DNA of 64,000 nt from Cohnella silvisoli (GCF_021190915.1 NZ_JAIOAP010000001.1:1-64000), one strand, 5' to 3'; counted from the stretch's first letter, positions 42,305-51,881 are shown. Numbers and translations: made by a program. Notes: generated from the letters alone by a model not told the origin.

Positions 42305-42895
42305 ATGGCATTATTCAATAAGAGAGATTTGATTGCTAAAGCCGATCAGGAAATCATCAAGAAAGGTATGTTTGCCAAGGCGAGTGCAATACTCGAATCG
42401 GCTTCGGCTGAATTTAGTGAGACGAAGACGTACGATATTTTTTTGTCACACAGCTATTCTGATGATAAATTAGTACTTGGTATTAAAAAGGGAATAGAAG
42501 AGTTAGGGTTCTCTATTTACATTGATTGGATCAATGATCGACAAATGAGCCGAGATGAAGTAACTAGGGAAACAGCTGAGACATTAAGGAAAAGAATGAA
42601 ACAATGTAAATCATTATTATTTGCAGTGTCAAATAATTCTTCGGATTCGAAGTGGATGCCTTGGGAACTTGGATACTTCGATGGAATTAAAAATAAGGTG
42701 GCAATCCTACCTATCACGGAGACATCCCAATCAACAGATTCATATCAGGGTCAAGAATATCTTGGACTATATAGTTACATTGCACGAAATCCGACACAAG
42801 GAACGGGCGAAATGACGCTTTGGGTTCATGATTCTCAGAAAGTTTATGTAAACTTTAAATCTTGGTTAGAGGGCTATAAACCTGCTGCCCGATAA
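42305..42895 (+). CDS. TIR-domain protein, possible signal-producing partner
   Basis: Protein of 196 aa. After a 40-residue helical N terminus there is a TIR domain: TYDIFLSHSYSDDKLVLGIK, LGFSIYIDWINDRQMSRDEV, and SDSKWMPWELGYFDG with the likely catalytic Glu in WELGY. This layout resembles ThsB-type TIR proteins that make cyclic ADP-ribose signals. It starts 21 bases after the previous TIR gene and 25 bases before the TIR-SLOG gene, consistent with a signal producer/receiver pair. Confidence 0.82.
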   Translation: MALFNKRDLIAKADQEIIKKGMFAKASAILESASAEFSETKTYDIFLSHSYSDDKLVLGIKKGIEELGFSIYIDWINDRQMSRDEVTRETAETLRKRMKQCKSLLFAVSNNSSDSKWMPWELGYFDGIKNKVAILPITETSQSTDSYQGQEYLGLYSYIARNPTQGTGEMTLWVHDSQKVYVNFKSWLEGYKPAAR

Positions 42896-42920
42896 TATTC
42901 TTGAATTGGGAGGAATCGCA

Positions 42921-44789
42921 GTGCCGGTTTTCTTTGTCAATCCTACTCTAACAATAGGTGAGGAAAAGAATGCATTGCTCTTTTTTGATGAATGTTCTCG
43001 TGAACTTCAAGAGCATATAGATACTGTACCAATAATTATGGAAAGTGTGCTTCATAGAACTCATCCGACGCAAGGTGATGGAGTTGTTTTTTTCAATCGA
43101 GCTGACAACGCATATTCGGAAACTTTTATTGATTTTATTCAAGATGCTACCTTAAATCGCGTAGAGGTGTTCCCCATCTCTATTTCCCGTGATCATCGTT
43201 TTCCGCCGCAGCAGGCTCTTCAAGATCAAAGTTTTGATGTGATTGAAAATTTAAGACATCGTTCTTTAACGGAGGCCAACATTGATACTATTTCTTGTGC
43301 TTTGGCACGATCTGTCGTATCCAAGTTGCAGCCTACATTAAGCAAAGACCGTATGCATCTTTTTATAAGTCATCGTCGCTTGGACGGGGAAGAAATTGCT
43401 GCAGCGTTTTGCAGAGAGCTTCGAGCTAGAGCAGAAAGTGTCTTTCGTGATTTAATCGATATCCGTGTAGGTGAAGAAGCTCAGGAATTAATTGAAGAAA
43501 ATCTCCGCAAAAGCGATGCTGTTATCTTTCTGGACACGCCAAAATCGTACGAATCAAATTGGATTCAAAAGGAGCTTCGTATTGCCCTCTCTATAAATTT
43601 GCCTATTGTTTGGGTAAAGATTGGTTCAAATGAGGGACGGGGCGAATTACCGATTTCACCAGCTGAATCTCCTCATTTTGAATTTCCAGATATGGATATT
43701 ACGATCAATTATGTTGAATCTACACTAGTCGATGCTGTAATACATAAAGCATTTCAGATTTCACGTGAACATGCCATAAAGGTATTTGATCCTTTCCGTA
43801 GATTAAAATCTCTTGCTAGATCTGGAGATGTTACTTTACAAGAAATTGATAAGAAAACGATGCTATATAAAGTTCATGTTCCTAGAAAAGGCTTTCGATA
43901 TACTCAAAGACCCATGACCCACCTCATTCAATTGTACGGAAGGTTTCCGAAAGAGGATGACAAAGCACAATTTCATCCTCTAGTTGACGGGTTTGGTTTC
44001 AATTCACATCCGAAATTTGGGAGATATTATGATTCTGCATTATTACTTGGTCCTATACCTGATCAACAAACGATAGTAGGAGAAGAGTGTGTTGTTGACT
44101 CTCTTGATGAATATGTTCGAAGTCTTGAGCAATATGTTAAGCCATATATGGCTCCTATACAGAAGAAAAAACGGGGAGTTATTATTTCAGGGGCATTTCC
44201 TGATTGTGAACCTGAATATCAACAGCAACTGACGAACGCCATTCATGCGGTGACACAAGAAATTTTGGAGCGAAAAGGAATTGTCATTTTTGGAGGGCAC
44301 CCCACATTCCAGCATATTATTTTTGACTTAGCTAAAAGATATAATCCATCAGACTTTAAAGATGACATTCACCTATACTTGTCAAAATTTTTTGTAGCCG
44401 AATCAGGGTTTCAGGAATATTCGAAACATGCTACAGTCTTTGCTATTGAAGTGATAAAGGGAGAGAGAAACAAAAGTCTCACTCTTATGAGAAAATGTAT
44501 GATTGGTGACAATGAAGCTCTGGGACTTATTGCTCTAGGGGGTAAAACCAAAGCAGGAGGACATTCTCCTGGAGTAGATGAAGAGATAACTTTGGCACAA
44601 GAAAAAGGATTACCAGTATATTTAATTGGTTCCGTTGGTGGGAGGACTGCTGAAATTGCTGTAGAAATGGATCAAAAGAGCTGGGAGCCTTCAATAAACA
44701 CCCTATCGACTCGTGATAATCAAGAATTAATGAAGAGTCTGGACTACCAGATGTTATCTAAAAATATATTGGACCAAATCGGAATCTAA
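42921..44789 (+). CDS. TIR-SLOG fusion protein, Thoeris-like effector
   Basis: Protein of 622 aa. GTG 42921 is chosen (GGGAGGA 6 bases upstream). Residues 1-135 form an N-terminal alpha/beta domain, possibly a degenerate TIR (VPVFFVN...VEVFPISIS). Residues about 142-280 form a TIR domain (DRMHLFISHRRLDGEEIAAA ... SNWIQKELRIAL, likely catalytic Glu in QKEL). The end, about 418-610, forms a SLOG domain (GVIISGAF, GIVIFGGHPTFQHIIF, GLIALGGKTKAGG, GVDEEITLAQEKGLPVYLIG). SLOG is the cyclic-ADP-ribose sensor of ThsA, where it is fused to SIR2; here a TIR replaces SIR2 as the probable NADase. Confidence 0.8.
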   Translation: MPVFFVNPTLTIGEEKNALLFFDECSRELQEHIDTVPIIMESVLHRTHPTQGDGVVFFNRADNAYSETFIDFIQDATLNRVEVFPISISRDHRFPPQQALQDQSFDVIENLRHRSLTEANIDTISCALARSVVSKLQPTLSKDRMHLFISHRRLDGEEIAAAFCRELRARAESVFRDLIDIRVGEEAQELIEENLRKSDAVIFLDTPKSYESNWIQKELRIALSINLPIVWVKIGSNEGRGELPISPAESPHFEFPDMDITINYVESTLVDAVIHKAFQISREHAIKVFDPFRRLKSLARSGDVTLQEIDKKTMLYKVHVPRKGFRYTQRPMTHLIQLYGRFPKEDDKAQFHPLVDGFGFNSHPKFGRYYDSALLLGPIPDQQTIVGEECVVDSLDEYVRSLEQYVKPYMAPIQKKKRGVIISGAFPDCEPEYQQQLTNAIHAVTQEILERKGIVIFGGHPTFQHIIFDLAKRYNPSDFKDDIHLYLSKFFVAESGFQEYSKHATVFAIEVIKGERNKSLTLMRKCMIGDNEALGLIALGGKTKAGGHSPGVDEEITLAQEKGLPVYLIGSVGGRTAEIAVEMDQKSWEPSINTLSTRDNQELMKSLDYQMLSKNILDQIGI

Positions 44790-44850
44790 TGTATTCAGTT
44801 CGATCTAATATAGATAAAAACGACTTGCCACTTCATCTCGACAGAGCTAA

Positions 44851-45021
44851 GCTAGAGCACATGCGTGGGAAGAATCGAAAGGAATATGGGAGAAGTCAAT
44901 TGAATTTCCGTCATGGTTTCAGAGTGCACTTCAACGGCGGTTGGATAAGATTGTAGTACAGGTCGAGCGTCCACCCAATATTCAAAAAATCCAAGTTGAA
45001 GAGCGTACCGCATTTAACTAA
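44851..45021 (+). pseudogene. C-terminal remnant of an unknown gene
   Basis: An open frame without start codon reads WEESKGIWEKSIEFPSWFQS then ALQRRLDKIVVQVERPPNIQ and ends EERTAFN-stop. It looks coding but is cut off upstream by a TAA. Downstream to 45145 another short frame with HVDRDAVLN resembles the tail of a TnpB-type protein, but too weakly to call. Family unknown. Confidence 0.35.
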
Positions 45022-45144
45022 TTACAGCTACCTTGAACCAAGGAAGCAACGTAATCATGATAACAGTGACCACGCGGGTAACCTCCAAGACAAAGACATA
45101 CACGTTGATCGTGACGCGGTCTTGAACTGTCATTAAGATTTGTA

Positions 45145-45185
45145 GGAAACGGTTGTGCAGTAGTTTGTTCTGCACAACCGTTTTC
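45145..45185. terminator. Strong hairpin in transposon debris
   Basis: 16-bp stem GGAAACGGTTGTGCAG / CTGCACAACCGTTTTC (one G-T pair) with a 9-base loop and TTTT in the 3' arm. Could be a terminator left from an insertion sequence. Confidence 0.6.
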
Positions 45186-45228
45186 GATCGTACGGCTATT
45201 AAGGTCTTTATGAAGCAGTTCGAGTTAG

Positions 45229-45501
45229 GTGTCCCGAAAGTTGATAACGACGAGTGTTGACTCTGCTTACTCCATGCACATAGAAGAGGTAGTGTCACTA
45301 TATGCCAGCAAGACGTACCAAAAGCTGCTTAAGAAGAACGAGTTCATCTGCAGCGTGAGCCGTAAAGGCAATTGTTACGATAATACACCAATGGAATCCT
45401 TTTGGGGAAAGCTCAATATTGAATGGCTCAACCGGCCTAAAACTTGCATGAACCATCTCGGGGAACAGAGAGATATAATGCTGAAAAGGTGGAAAATATG
45501 A
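45229..45501 (+). pseudogene. IS3-family transposase (OrfB) fragment
   Basis: About 70 codons of the C-terminal integrase core: YASKTYQKLLKKNEFICSVS, RKGNCYDNTPMESFWGKLNI, the latter containing the last Glu of the DDE triad (typical of IS150/IS3 OrfB). The N-terminal catalytic part and OrfA are missing. It separates the TIR cluster from the McrB cluster. Confidence 0.75.
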
Positions 45502-45530
45502 GCAAGAGGAGGCCTCTTTTCAAAAGTATC

Positions 45531-45555
45531 AGCACCCTAAGACGGTGCTTTTTTA
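45531..45555 (+). terminator. Rho-independent terminator
   Basis: AGCACC / GGTGCT stem with a 7-base loop followed by TTTTTT, after the IS3 remnant. Confidence 0.75.
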
Positions 45556-45666
45556 TGACCAAACTAAAACACATCAGAATCCCCCATCCTCCGACATATA
45601 TTTCATAGGCAAATGTTCCCAAATGAGATAGTATAATGAGTAAGAAATATACAGTTGGAGGTAGCA

Positions 45667-46251
45667 ATGAAAGAGTTACTATGGTTACTTCTAATCCCCA
45701 TTTTCATCGGTGTAATAGCCGGTCTTCTTCAACCAAATAAGAAAAGCAAGCGAAAGAAAAGGAATGTCTCTACAAATAAAAAAACTTCTAATACATCCGT
45801 TAGTACGGTTCTACGAACCTCTAAATCATGCCGGGCAGACGACATAATATTAACTAGTTCATTAAGTGATATAAATGGAGTGGAGTTCGAAAGATTGTTG
45901 GCGTTGTACTTTCGAGATCAGGGATACACAGTACATGAAGTTGGTATTGGTGGAAACGATGGTGGAGTAGACCTTGTGATTATTGATAAACGAGGAGAGA
46001 AAACTGCTGTTCAGGCTAAGTGCTATGCTGACCATAATTTGGTCCCTGTTCAAACAGTACGAGAACTGGTAGCAGCGAAGAGAAACCATGATTGCATTTT
46101 AACCTTACTAATCACAACATCAGATTTAACCGGTCAGGCGAAGAAGGAAGCTGAGCAATTTCGTGTCGAATACTGGCATGGAGGAATCATAGAGCAAAAG
46201 CTGCGAGCATGGGGGAAATGGCGTCCCACTACGAAGTCTAAAGCCAAGTAG
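45667..46251 (+). CDS. Membrane-anchored Mrr-like nuclease
   Basis: Protein of 194 aa. ATG 45667 is chosen (GGAGG 6 bases upstream). Residues 3-22 form a membrane helix (ELLWLLLIPIFIGVIAGLL), followed by a very basic linker and then an Mrr_cat domain: GVEFERLLALYFRDQGYTVH, NDGGVDLVII (Asp, about 99) and TAVQAKCY (QxK, about 115-117). Cleaves DNA; the anchor would place the nuclease at the membrane where foreign DNA enters. It precedes the McrB-like gene by 74 bases and may be an accessory nuclease. Confidence 0.82.
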   Translation: MKELLWLLLIPIFIGVIAGLLQPNKKSKRKKRNVSTNKKTSNTSVSTVLRTSKSCRADDIILTSSLSDINGVEFERLLALYFRDQGYTVHEVGIGGNDGGVDLVIIDKRGEKTAVQAKCYADHNLVPVQTVRELVAAKRNHDCILTLLITTSDLTGQAKKEAEQFRVEYWHGGIIEQKLRAWGKWRPTTKSKAK

Positions 46252-46325
46252 ATTTTCCCAGACCCTAATTGACCCGTAAGACAATTCGCCTAAGACTTAT
46301 ACATACACAGTTTGGAGAGGGAAAT

Positions 46326-49091
46326 ATGTCACTTCCATCAGAGCTGGCGTCGATATTTCGGATCAGACAAAAGTCATATAAAATGGTGCTAATCCTTTCG
46401 ATGATAAAAGAGTATAAAGAAACCCTAAGTAAGCCATTATCGCTACTTAAGGTTGCTGAGCACTTCTTATACTATTACCGAAATGCTCATGACAATGGCC
46501 TGAATACGGATTCTCCTCCTAGTGGGGTAGCTTTAAGTTGGAATGATTTTACCGTAACCCAGACCAAGACATTACTTAGAACCCCTATTGATGCCCTCTC
46601 CTCTATCTTAGATAGTTCATCTGAGACCATTAGCTTTAAATCCGAGATTTGGAATACTTTAGATACTCAAACGTTTGAAGAATTAGAGAACTATGCCGCA
46701 ACTGAGTTGAATAACTATAACGCTCAAATAGCCACAAACTCATCCCAAGGGTTTTCACTTCGAGAAGCGTTATATCAGGTGCTAAATCAATATGCGCAAG
46801 CAAAAACGGAGATATTCGCTAACCATTCACTTGGAACATTGGTTAGACAGTCGATACCTGAATATATAAAATCTTTACCCTACATTGATCAAGACTACAA
46901 AGTACAAGGCTCAATAGGCCAGGGGAATTGGGCGACGATTCCGTGGATAGCTATTCTAGATAAGAGAAACACGGCAACGACTCAGCAAGGTGAATACGTA
47001 GTGTACTTATTCGCCGAGGATATGAGCTCGGTCTATTTGACTTTGAATCAGGGTGTGACTGTACCAATAAAAGAAAAGGGGAAGCGAGAGGGTTACCGCT
47101 ACTTGGAACAGAAGGTAGCGGCGATGAGGGAGCAATTACCATTAGAAGGCTTATACCAAGATACCCTTATACAACTGACATCAAGTGGGATCGGGCGTGA
47201 TTATCAAGTCTCTACAGTAGCCTATATAAAATATAATCGTGAACACTTACCTGATGAGGACCAATTGCTATCTGATTTACAGAATGTAATGGAAAACTAC
47301 AAGCAGTATGTTGCGGGTGCGACAGAGGGTGATCCAACAACGCTACCAATATTTAAATACACAATGGCCTATCTATACTATGGGCAGGGAATTATCAATT
47401 ACTTAGGAACTCACAACTCTCGTTCAATACCCTTAACTGAATTAATCGCTAATCAATCCATCGTCCTTAAATCCGGTGAGGATGCTAAGCATCCCAAAGA
47501 AAGAATTCAGCAAGTAGCTAGAGCACTTCAGGAGCTTGGGCAGCTTACCCACGAGAATGGTAATTACTCTTTAACGACTCAAGGGACAACCTATTACCAT
47601 ACAATGAATGCTAGCATTTGGAAGTTAAGCATGGAGCAAAGCCGAATTCTCAGGAAGCATCTAGCAGTGGGTCGAGAGAGTAGTGGCACTAACTTAGTAA
47701 ATGTTATTAATCTAGCAATTTCACTGGCACAGGAATTAGATACATTTACTTTTAATCCATTTAAAGATGTATTTATCTCAGGCATGGGGATGGAAGAAGA
47801 GTGGAGTGAGGTTACTCAAGACAACAGATCTCGTTTCATGCTTAACTGGCTTGAGGAACTAGGATATATCGTAAAAAGGGATGATAAATATAGATTCCAA
47901 GCAGAAGAGGAGGTAGAGCCTATGGACACGTTAACGGTATCGGAGAGAATCACAGCCATTAAAACTTATATACGAAGTCAGGGCTTCTACTACCCTCATG
48001 CGTTGATTGAGAATTTGTATTTATCTTTCAAAACCAAACCCTTTGTGATTCTTGCTGGCGTATCCGGAACCGGAAAAACAAAGCTGATTAAACTATTTGC
48101 CGAGGCATTGGGTGCAACGAAAGACAATAATCAGTTCTCGCTCATCCCGGTCCGTCCGGATTGGAGTGATCCCTCGGATCTTCTTGGCTATAAGGATTTA
48201 ACAGGTGCTTTTCGTCCAGGACGGTTGTCAGAAGTTCTCGTCGAGGCCTCGAAAGAAAGCAATCGGCACAAGCCGTATTTTATCTGCTTAGATGAAATGA
48301 ATTTGGCTAGGGTGGAGCATTACTTCAGTGATCTTCTCAGTGTTATTGAGACACAGGAATGGAAGAACGACCGAATTGTGACCCATCCGCTAATTCAGGA
48401 TAATTCGCTCTTAACCGATGATCAGTCCATATACGGAAACTTGAGTCTTACTGACAATGTGTATTTGTTGGGTACAGTTAATATGGATGAAACGACACAT
48501 CCATTCAGTAAGAAAGTATTAGACCGTGCTAATACGATTGAATTTAATTTCATTAATCTTGAGCAATACCCTGAAGAGTTGAACAATATAGCAGAAGTTC
48601 GTGCACTGCAAGCTCCTAACTCATTCCTACGAAGTGAATATTTGCAGTTAGTGAATGTGTATAAGGAAGATAGAGAACTAATTGAGACCACAACGAAAAA
48701 ACTTGTAAGAGTAAATGGAATCTTGGAGCAGATCCATTCTCAGGTAGGATTTCGGATTAGAGATGCCGTTTGCTTCTACATGGCTTATAATAAACGATTT
48801 CAATTGATGAGTGACGACGACGCGTTCGACCTACAATTATTGCAGAAAATACTTCCTCGCGTTCAAGGTAGTAGCTCCTCTGTTAAGCGTGTGCTATTAC
48901 AACTTATGCAAGAGGCATTAGGTAGAGGGATCTCAATTGGTGATTATATGGATGATGCATCGGAATTATATAAGAAGTGGGTCATAAGCGATTCAACAGA
49001 AACAGCGAGGCATCCGCAAAGCGCTCGAAAAATCGCCTTCATGATATGGAGGTTAGAAGAAGATGGATTTACTTCCTATTGGCTCTCTTAA
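46326..49091 (+). CDS. McrB-like AAA+ GTPase of a type IV restriction system
   Basis: Protein of 921 aa. ATG 46326 is used (GGAGAGG upstream) in preference to an upstream frame start at 46269. An MrcB/DUF3578-like domain is at about residues 180-330 (GNWATIPWIAILDKRNTATT). A winged-helix region (about 440-520) precedes the AAA+ module: Walker A GVSGTGKTKL (about 577), Walker B YFICLDEMNLARVEHYFSDL, and the McrB signature LLGTVNMDETTHPFSKKVLD. It moves along DNA and activates the nuclease subunit. Its end overlaps the nuclease gene by 29 bases. Confidence 0.88.
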   Translation: MSLPSELASIFRIRQKSYKMVLILSMIKEYKETLSKPLSLLKVAEHFLYYYRNAHDNGLNTDSPPSGVALSWNDFTVTQTKTLLRTPIDALSSILDSSSETISFKSEIWNTLDTQTFEELENYAATELNNYNAQIATNSSQGFSLREALYQVLNQYAQAKTEIFANHSLGTLVRQSIPEYIKSLPYIDQDYKVQGSIGQGNWATIPWIAILDKRNTATTQQGEYVVYLFAEDMSSVYLTLNQGVTVPIKEKGKREGYRYLEQKVAAMREQLPLEGLYQDTLIQLTSSGIGRDYQVSTVAYIKYNREHLPDEDQLLSDLQNVMENYKQYVAGATEGDPTTLPIFKYTMAYLYYGQGIINYLGTHNSRSIPLTELIANQSIVLKSGEDAKHPKERIQQVARALQELGQLTHENGNYSLTTQGTTYYHTMNASIWKLSMEQSRILRKHLAVGRESSGTNLVNVINLAISLAQELDTFTFNPFKDVFISGMGMEEEWSEVTQDNRSRFMLNWLEELGYIVKRDDKYRFQAEEEVEPMDTLTVSERITAIKTYIRSQGFYYPHALIENLYLSFKTKPFVILAGVSGTGKTKLIKLFAEALGATKDNNQFSLIPVRPDWSDPSDLLGYKDLTGAFRPGRLSEVLVEASKESNRHKPYFICLDEMNLARVEHYFSDLLSVIETQEWKNDRIVTHPLIQDNSLLTDDQSIYGNLSLTDNVYLLGTVNMDETTHPFSKKVLDRANTIEFNFINLEQYPEELNNIAEVRALQAPNSFLRSEYLQLVNVYKEDRELIETTTKKLVRVNGILEQIHSQVGFRIRDAVCFYMAYNKRFQLMSDDDAFDLQLLQKILPRVQGSSSSVKRVLLQLMQEALGRGISIGDYMDDASELYKKWVISDSTETARHPQSARKIAFMIWRLEEDGFTSYWLS

Positions 49092-51474
49092 TCAAAATGT
49101 CGAGCTTCTACGTATTGAGACGAAATTATTTAACTTGTACATCCAAGGGAAGCCATTTCATTCAACAGTAGAAGCTTTGCAATTGCATAGATCAGAAGAT
49201 CAACAGCTTGTTGAGGCGCAGTTACAAGTTAGTACCTTTTCTTCTAATCTAATGGTCGAAAGAATATTTGCTTTTAACCCAAAGACAAGACGGCTTGAAG
49301 ATTGGAGTGCAGGACAATCGAGTTGGCCTATTTTCTTCGAAACGCAAGCTTATGAAATTGTCGTCGAGAAAAAGCAGGAGTGCGCAATTTCCTTCTTCCA
49401 TGAGAACATACACCTAAGGCAGGCAGTTAAACCGCTGGGCAAGATGATTCTCTCGGGAATTCTGAACTTTCAGAATGAGGTAGGACTCACTGAGCTTGAG
49501 CTGCGATTGAACGGACAAGCTATTCTGCAGATTCAGCTTGAGATCTTTCCGTCGAAAATGGACTATAAAGAAGATTATCAGATGATCCTAAGCGATGTTA
49601 ATCAGCAAATCTATAATTTGTCTTTCGATTTCCTGCGTAAAACCTATAATCTAACCGGACTTAGAGAAACCAAAAATCAAAGCTTAACGGAGTACTTCAC
49701 CATACTTCAACACATATTCCGTCAATTGGTTCATGCTGTAGAGCGAATAAATCAATCTCCTCATAGCAAGCATCAAGTGCAGAATCGCATTGTAGAAGCA
49801 GCGAGGGTGAAGAAAACGGGGATAGAGAATGTTTCTTTTTTGTCCAAGCACCCTAACTTGCTAATACCTGACAGTAAACTTGGATTTATTCCATTGCACG
49901 GTAATCGCTATTATCCAAGCCGTGCATTGGAAGCAAAACGATATGTAAATTATGATACCAACGAGAACCGGTTTGTTTGCTGGGTTCTAGTTCGTATTTC
50001 TAAAAAGTTAAATGAATTGCGTGTCCGCCTAGCTGCAAAGGAAAATCGTAAGGACCCGATTTTGGCTAAAAAAATAAACGAGATGCAGACGCAACTACAG
50101 AGATTATTGAAGTTAGATTTCTTGAATGTGGGACAAATGCGGCAGTTCTCTGTCTCACTGGTATTGCAAATGGCGCCTGGCTATCGTGAGGTCTATCGTA
50201 ATTATCTCATGCTAATGAAAGGCTTATCTATTCAAAGCGATCTGTTCCGATTATCCATGAAGGATCTTGCGAAACTGTATGAATATTGGTGCTTTCTCAA
50301 GATTCATGATTTGTTAAGTCGGAAATATGAGCTGATCGAGCAAGATATTATTAAGGTCGATCGAACGGGTATATTTGTGAAGCTTGATGAAACACAGAAA
50401 GCTAAAATAGTTTACAAAAATCCCGGGAATGGTGAAATCTTTACTCTGTATTACAATGCTTTACCCAAAGGCGAGCAAACACCTACATTAAAACAAAAGC
50501 CTGATAACGTGCTTACGTTAAAGAAGAATGATTCGTCAGCGGAGTATAAATATATTTTCGATGCTAAATATCGTATCGATCCTGCGTATGAAGGTACACC
50601 TTATCACAGAGTCTATAAACTTCCAGGTCCTGTTGAGTCTGATATAAACACCATGCATCGTTACCGAGATGCAATCGTATATGCTGAAGGAAACGGACGG
50701 GAATTAGAACGTAGCATGTTTGGAGCCTACGTTCTTTTTCCTTATCACAATGAAGAACAGTTTCGGGATCATCGATTTTTTCGAAGTATTGAGCTAATTA
50801 ATGTGGGGGCTTTTCCATTTTTGCCGAATTCTACGAAGTTAATGGAAGCTTTCTTAGATGAAATCATTATGGATAGTCCAGAAAAGGCTTACGAGCGCTC
50901 AACTCGCCCACGAGGGACTAAAGACTACTATCAGAACAAGTTTGCAGGTAAAAATGTATTGGTGGGTTCGTTGAGAGATGTGTCGCAACTTGAGGATGCT
51001 CTTAGATATGGTTATTATCATGTCCCGCTTGAGAATATAACTGATCATAAATTGCTGACACAGTTAGAGTACGTGGCTCTCTATCAGTCTAAGAAGAAAT
51101 TCGAATCAAGTGGAGAGTTGGGCATTCACTGGTACGGCAGAATTACCGATTGGAAAGTGCTTCGTCGTAAGGAAATAACAGAACGACCTGCAAGACGAGG
51201 GACGGAAGAAAACCTGTATGTGAAGTTTTCTGTGGGGGAATGGCAGCGTCGGCCGATGCCTATAGTTTCAGGCGGACGAGGGATTTACACGTTGCTATAT
51301 ACGTCTAAATATATGTTTGATCGAGCGCTGGAGATCTCAGAACTTAGGTTGGAAACTGAGAAAGACTTGGCGACTTGGCGCGAGCAGCGACGATTGGGGC
51401 TTGTATCAGTGGTGTTGGACCATGATCAAGTGGATCTTGCGAGTTCCGTCGTGGATATACAATTAAAAGAATGA
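49063..51474 (+). CDS. DUF2357/PD-(D/E)XK nuclease partner of McrB
   Basis: Protein of 803 aa overlapping the mcrB-like gene by 29 bases. The N-terminal half matches DUF2357 (QAYEIVVEKK..., LNFQNEVGLTELELRLNG). The C-terminal part holds a PD-(D/E)XK_7 nuclease: KQKPDNVLTLKK (about 479) and YKYIFDAKYRID (about 498), with the downstream MHRYRDAIVY motif. Such nucleases replace McrC in many McrB-like systems. It acts in the cytoplasm against modified foreign DNA; specificity is unknown. Confidence 0.87.
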   Translation: MDLLPIGSLNQNVELLRIETKLFNLYIQGKPFHSTVEALQLHRSEDQQLVEAQLQVSTFSSNLMVERIFAFNPKTRRLEDWSAGQSSWPIFFETQAYEIVVEKKQECAISFFHENIHLRQAVKPLGKMILSGILNFQNEVGLTELELRLNGQAILQIQLEIFPSKMDYKEDYQMILSDVNQQIYNLSFDFLRKTYNLTGLRETKNQSLTEYFTILQHIFRQLVHAVERINQSPHSKHQVQNRIVEAARVKKTGIENVSFLSKHPNLLIPDSKLGFIPLHGNRYYPSRALEAKRYVNYDTNENRFVCWVLVRISKKLNELRVRLAAKENRKDPILAKKINEMQTQLQRLLKLDFLNVGQMRQFSVSLVLQMAPGYREVYRNYLMLMKGLSIQSDLFRLSMKDLAKLYEYWCFLKIHDLLSRKYELIEQDIIKVDRTGIFVKLDETQKAKIVYKNPGNGEIFTLYYNALPKGEQTPTLKQKPDNVLTLKKNDSSAEYKYIFDAKYRIDPAYEGTPYHRVYKLPGPVESDINTMHRYRDAIVYAEGNGRELERSMFGAYVLFPYHNEEQFRDHRFFRSIELINVGAFPFLPNSTKLMEAFLDEIIMDSPEKAYERSTRPRGTKDYYQNKFAGKNVLVGSLRDVSQLEDALRYGYYHVPLENITDHKLLTQLEYVALYQSKKKFESSGELGIHWYGRITDWKVLRRKEITERPARRGTEENLYVKFSVGEWQRRPMPIVSGGRGIYTLLYTSKYMFDRALEISELRLETEKDLATWREQRRLGLVSVVLDHDQVDLASSVVDIQLKE

Positions 51475-51541
51475 AGATCTGACATCGATGAGTTTTTAAT
51501 TGATGTAATTAATAAGAGCCACTATGTGTAACTCATGCTTA

Positions 51542-51772
51542 CTAGTGATCGCTGTCATCACTTTCAATAAAATCAATGATATCTCGAATATCGCTGATGC
51601 CAAGAGCATCGGCGATTTTTTCGATATGGGCGAAATTTATGTTAGCGCGCTTTCCGTTTGCAAGTTCGCTCAAAGCAGCATGGCGCACATCTGATAAGCG
51701 GGACAGTTCCCTCAATGAAATTCCGCGCTGCTTAATTAAATCAGATATTTTAACGATTACTTTCTTGGACAT
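51542..51772 (-). CDS. Small XRE/Cro-C1 family regulator
   Basis: Protein of 76 aa, from ATG 51772 (GGAG 8 bases upstream; GTG 51781 is too close). Almost entirely a helix-turn-helix: ISDLIKQRGISLRELSRLSD, VRHAALSELANGKRANINFA, HIEKIADALGISD, the Cro/C1-type layout of short Bacillota regulators. Divergent from the small-gene unit 51882-52324 and probably its repressor and autoregulator through the palindromes at 51801-51851. Confidence 0.85.
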   Translation of the reverse strand: MSKKVIVKISDLIKQRGISLRELSRLSDVRHAALSELANGKRANINFAHIEKIADALGISDIRDIIDFIESDDSDH

Positions 51773-51793
51773 ACGAATCACTCCAACTCGACA

Positions 51794-51823
51794 TTGACTA
51801 TACGCAAAAACGTACCATATAAT
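51794..51823 (+). promoter_or_regulatory. Sigma-A promoter of the small-gene unit
   Basis: TTGACT (51794-51799) and TATAAT (51818-51823), 18-base spacer, near-consensus. Confidence 0.7.
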
Positions 51824-51851
51824 GAATTATTCCCTGGTACGCAATTGCGTA
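51801..51851. promoter_or_regulatory. Two palindromic operators around the promoter
   Basis: TACGCAATTGCGTA (51838-51851) is a perfect 14-base palindrome just downstream of the -10. TACGCAAAAACGTA (51801-51814) is an imperfect copy in the spacer. Their spacing of 37 bases centre to centre suits cooperative binding by the divergent XRE protein. Confidence 0.6.
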
Positions 51852-51881
51852 ACGACAATTCAAAAATTTAGGAGTGATATC

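Noticed and set aside
42305..44789. Standard type I Thoeris
   Set aside because: No SIR2 domain is present; the SLOG protein carries a TIR domain instead.
45022..45143. TnpB-type transposase tail
   Set aside because: Only a short HVDRDAVLN-like resemblance; no zinc-ribbon cysteines or upstream RuvC motifs.
45014..45298. 94-codon minus-strand frame in transposon debris
   Set aside because: Overlaps a strong hairpin and insertion-sequence remnants; sequence is not protein-like.
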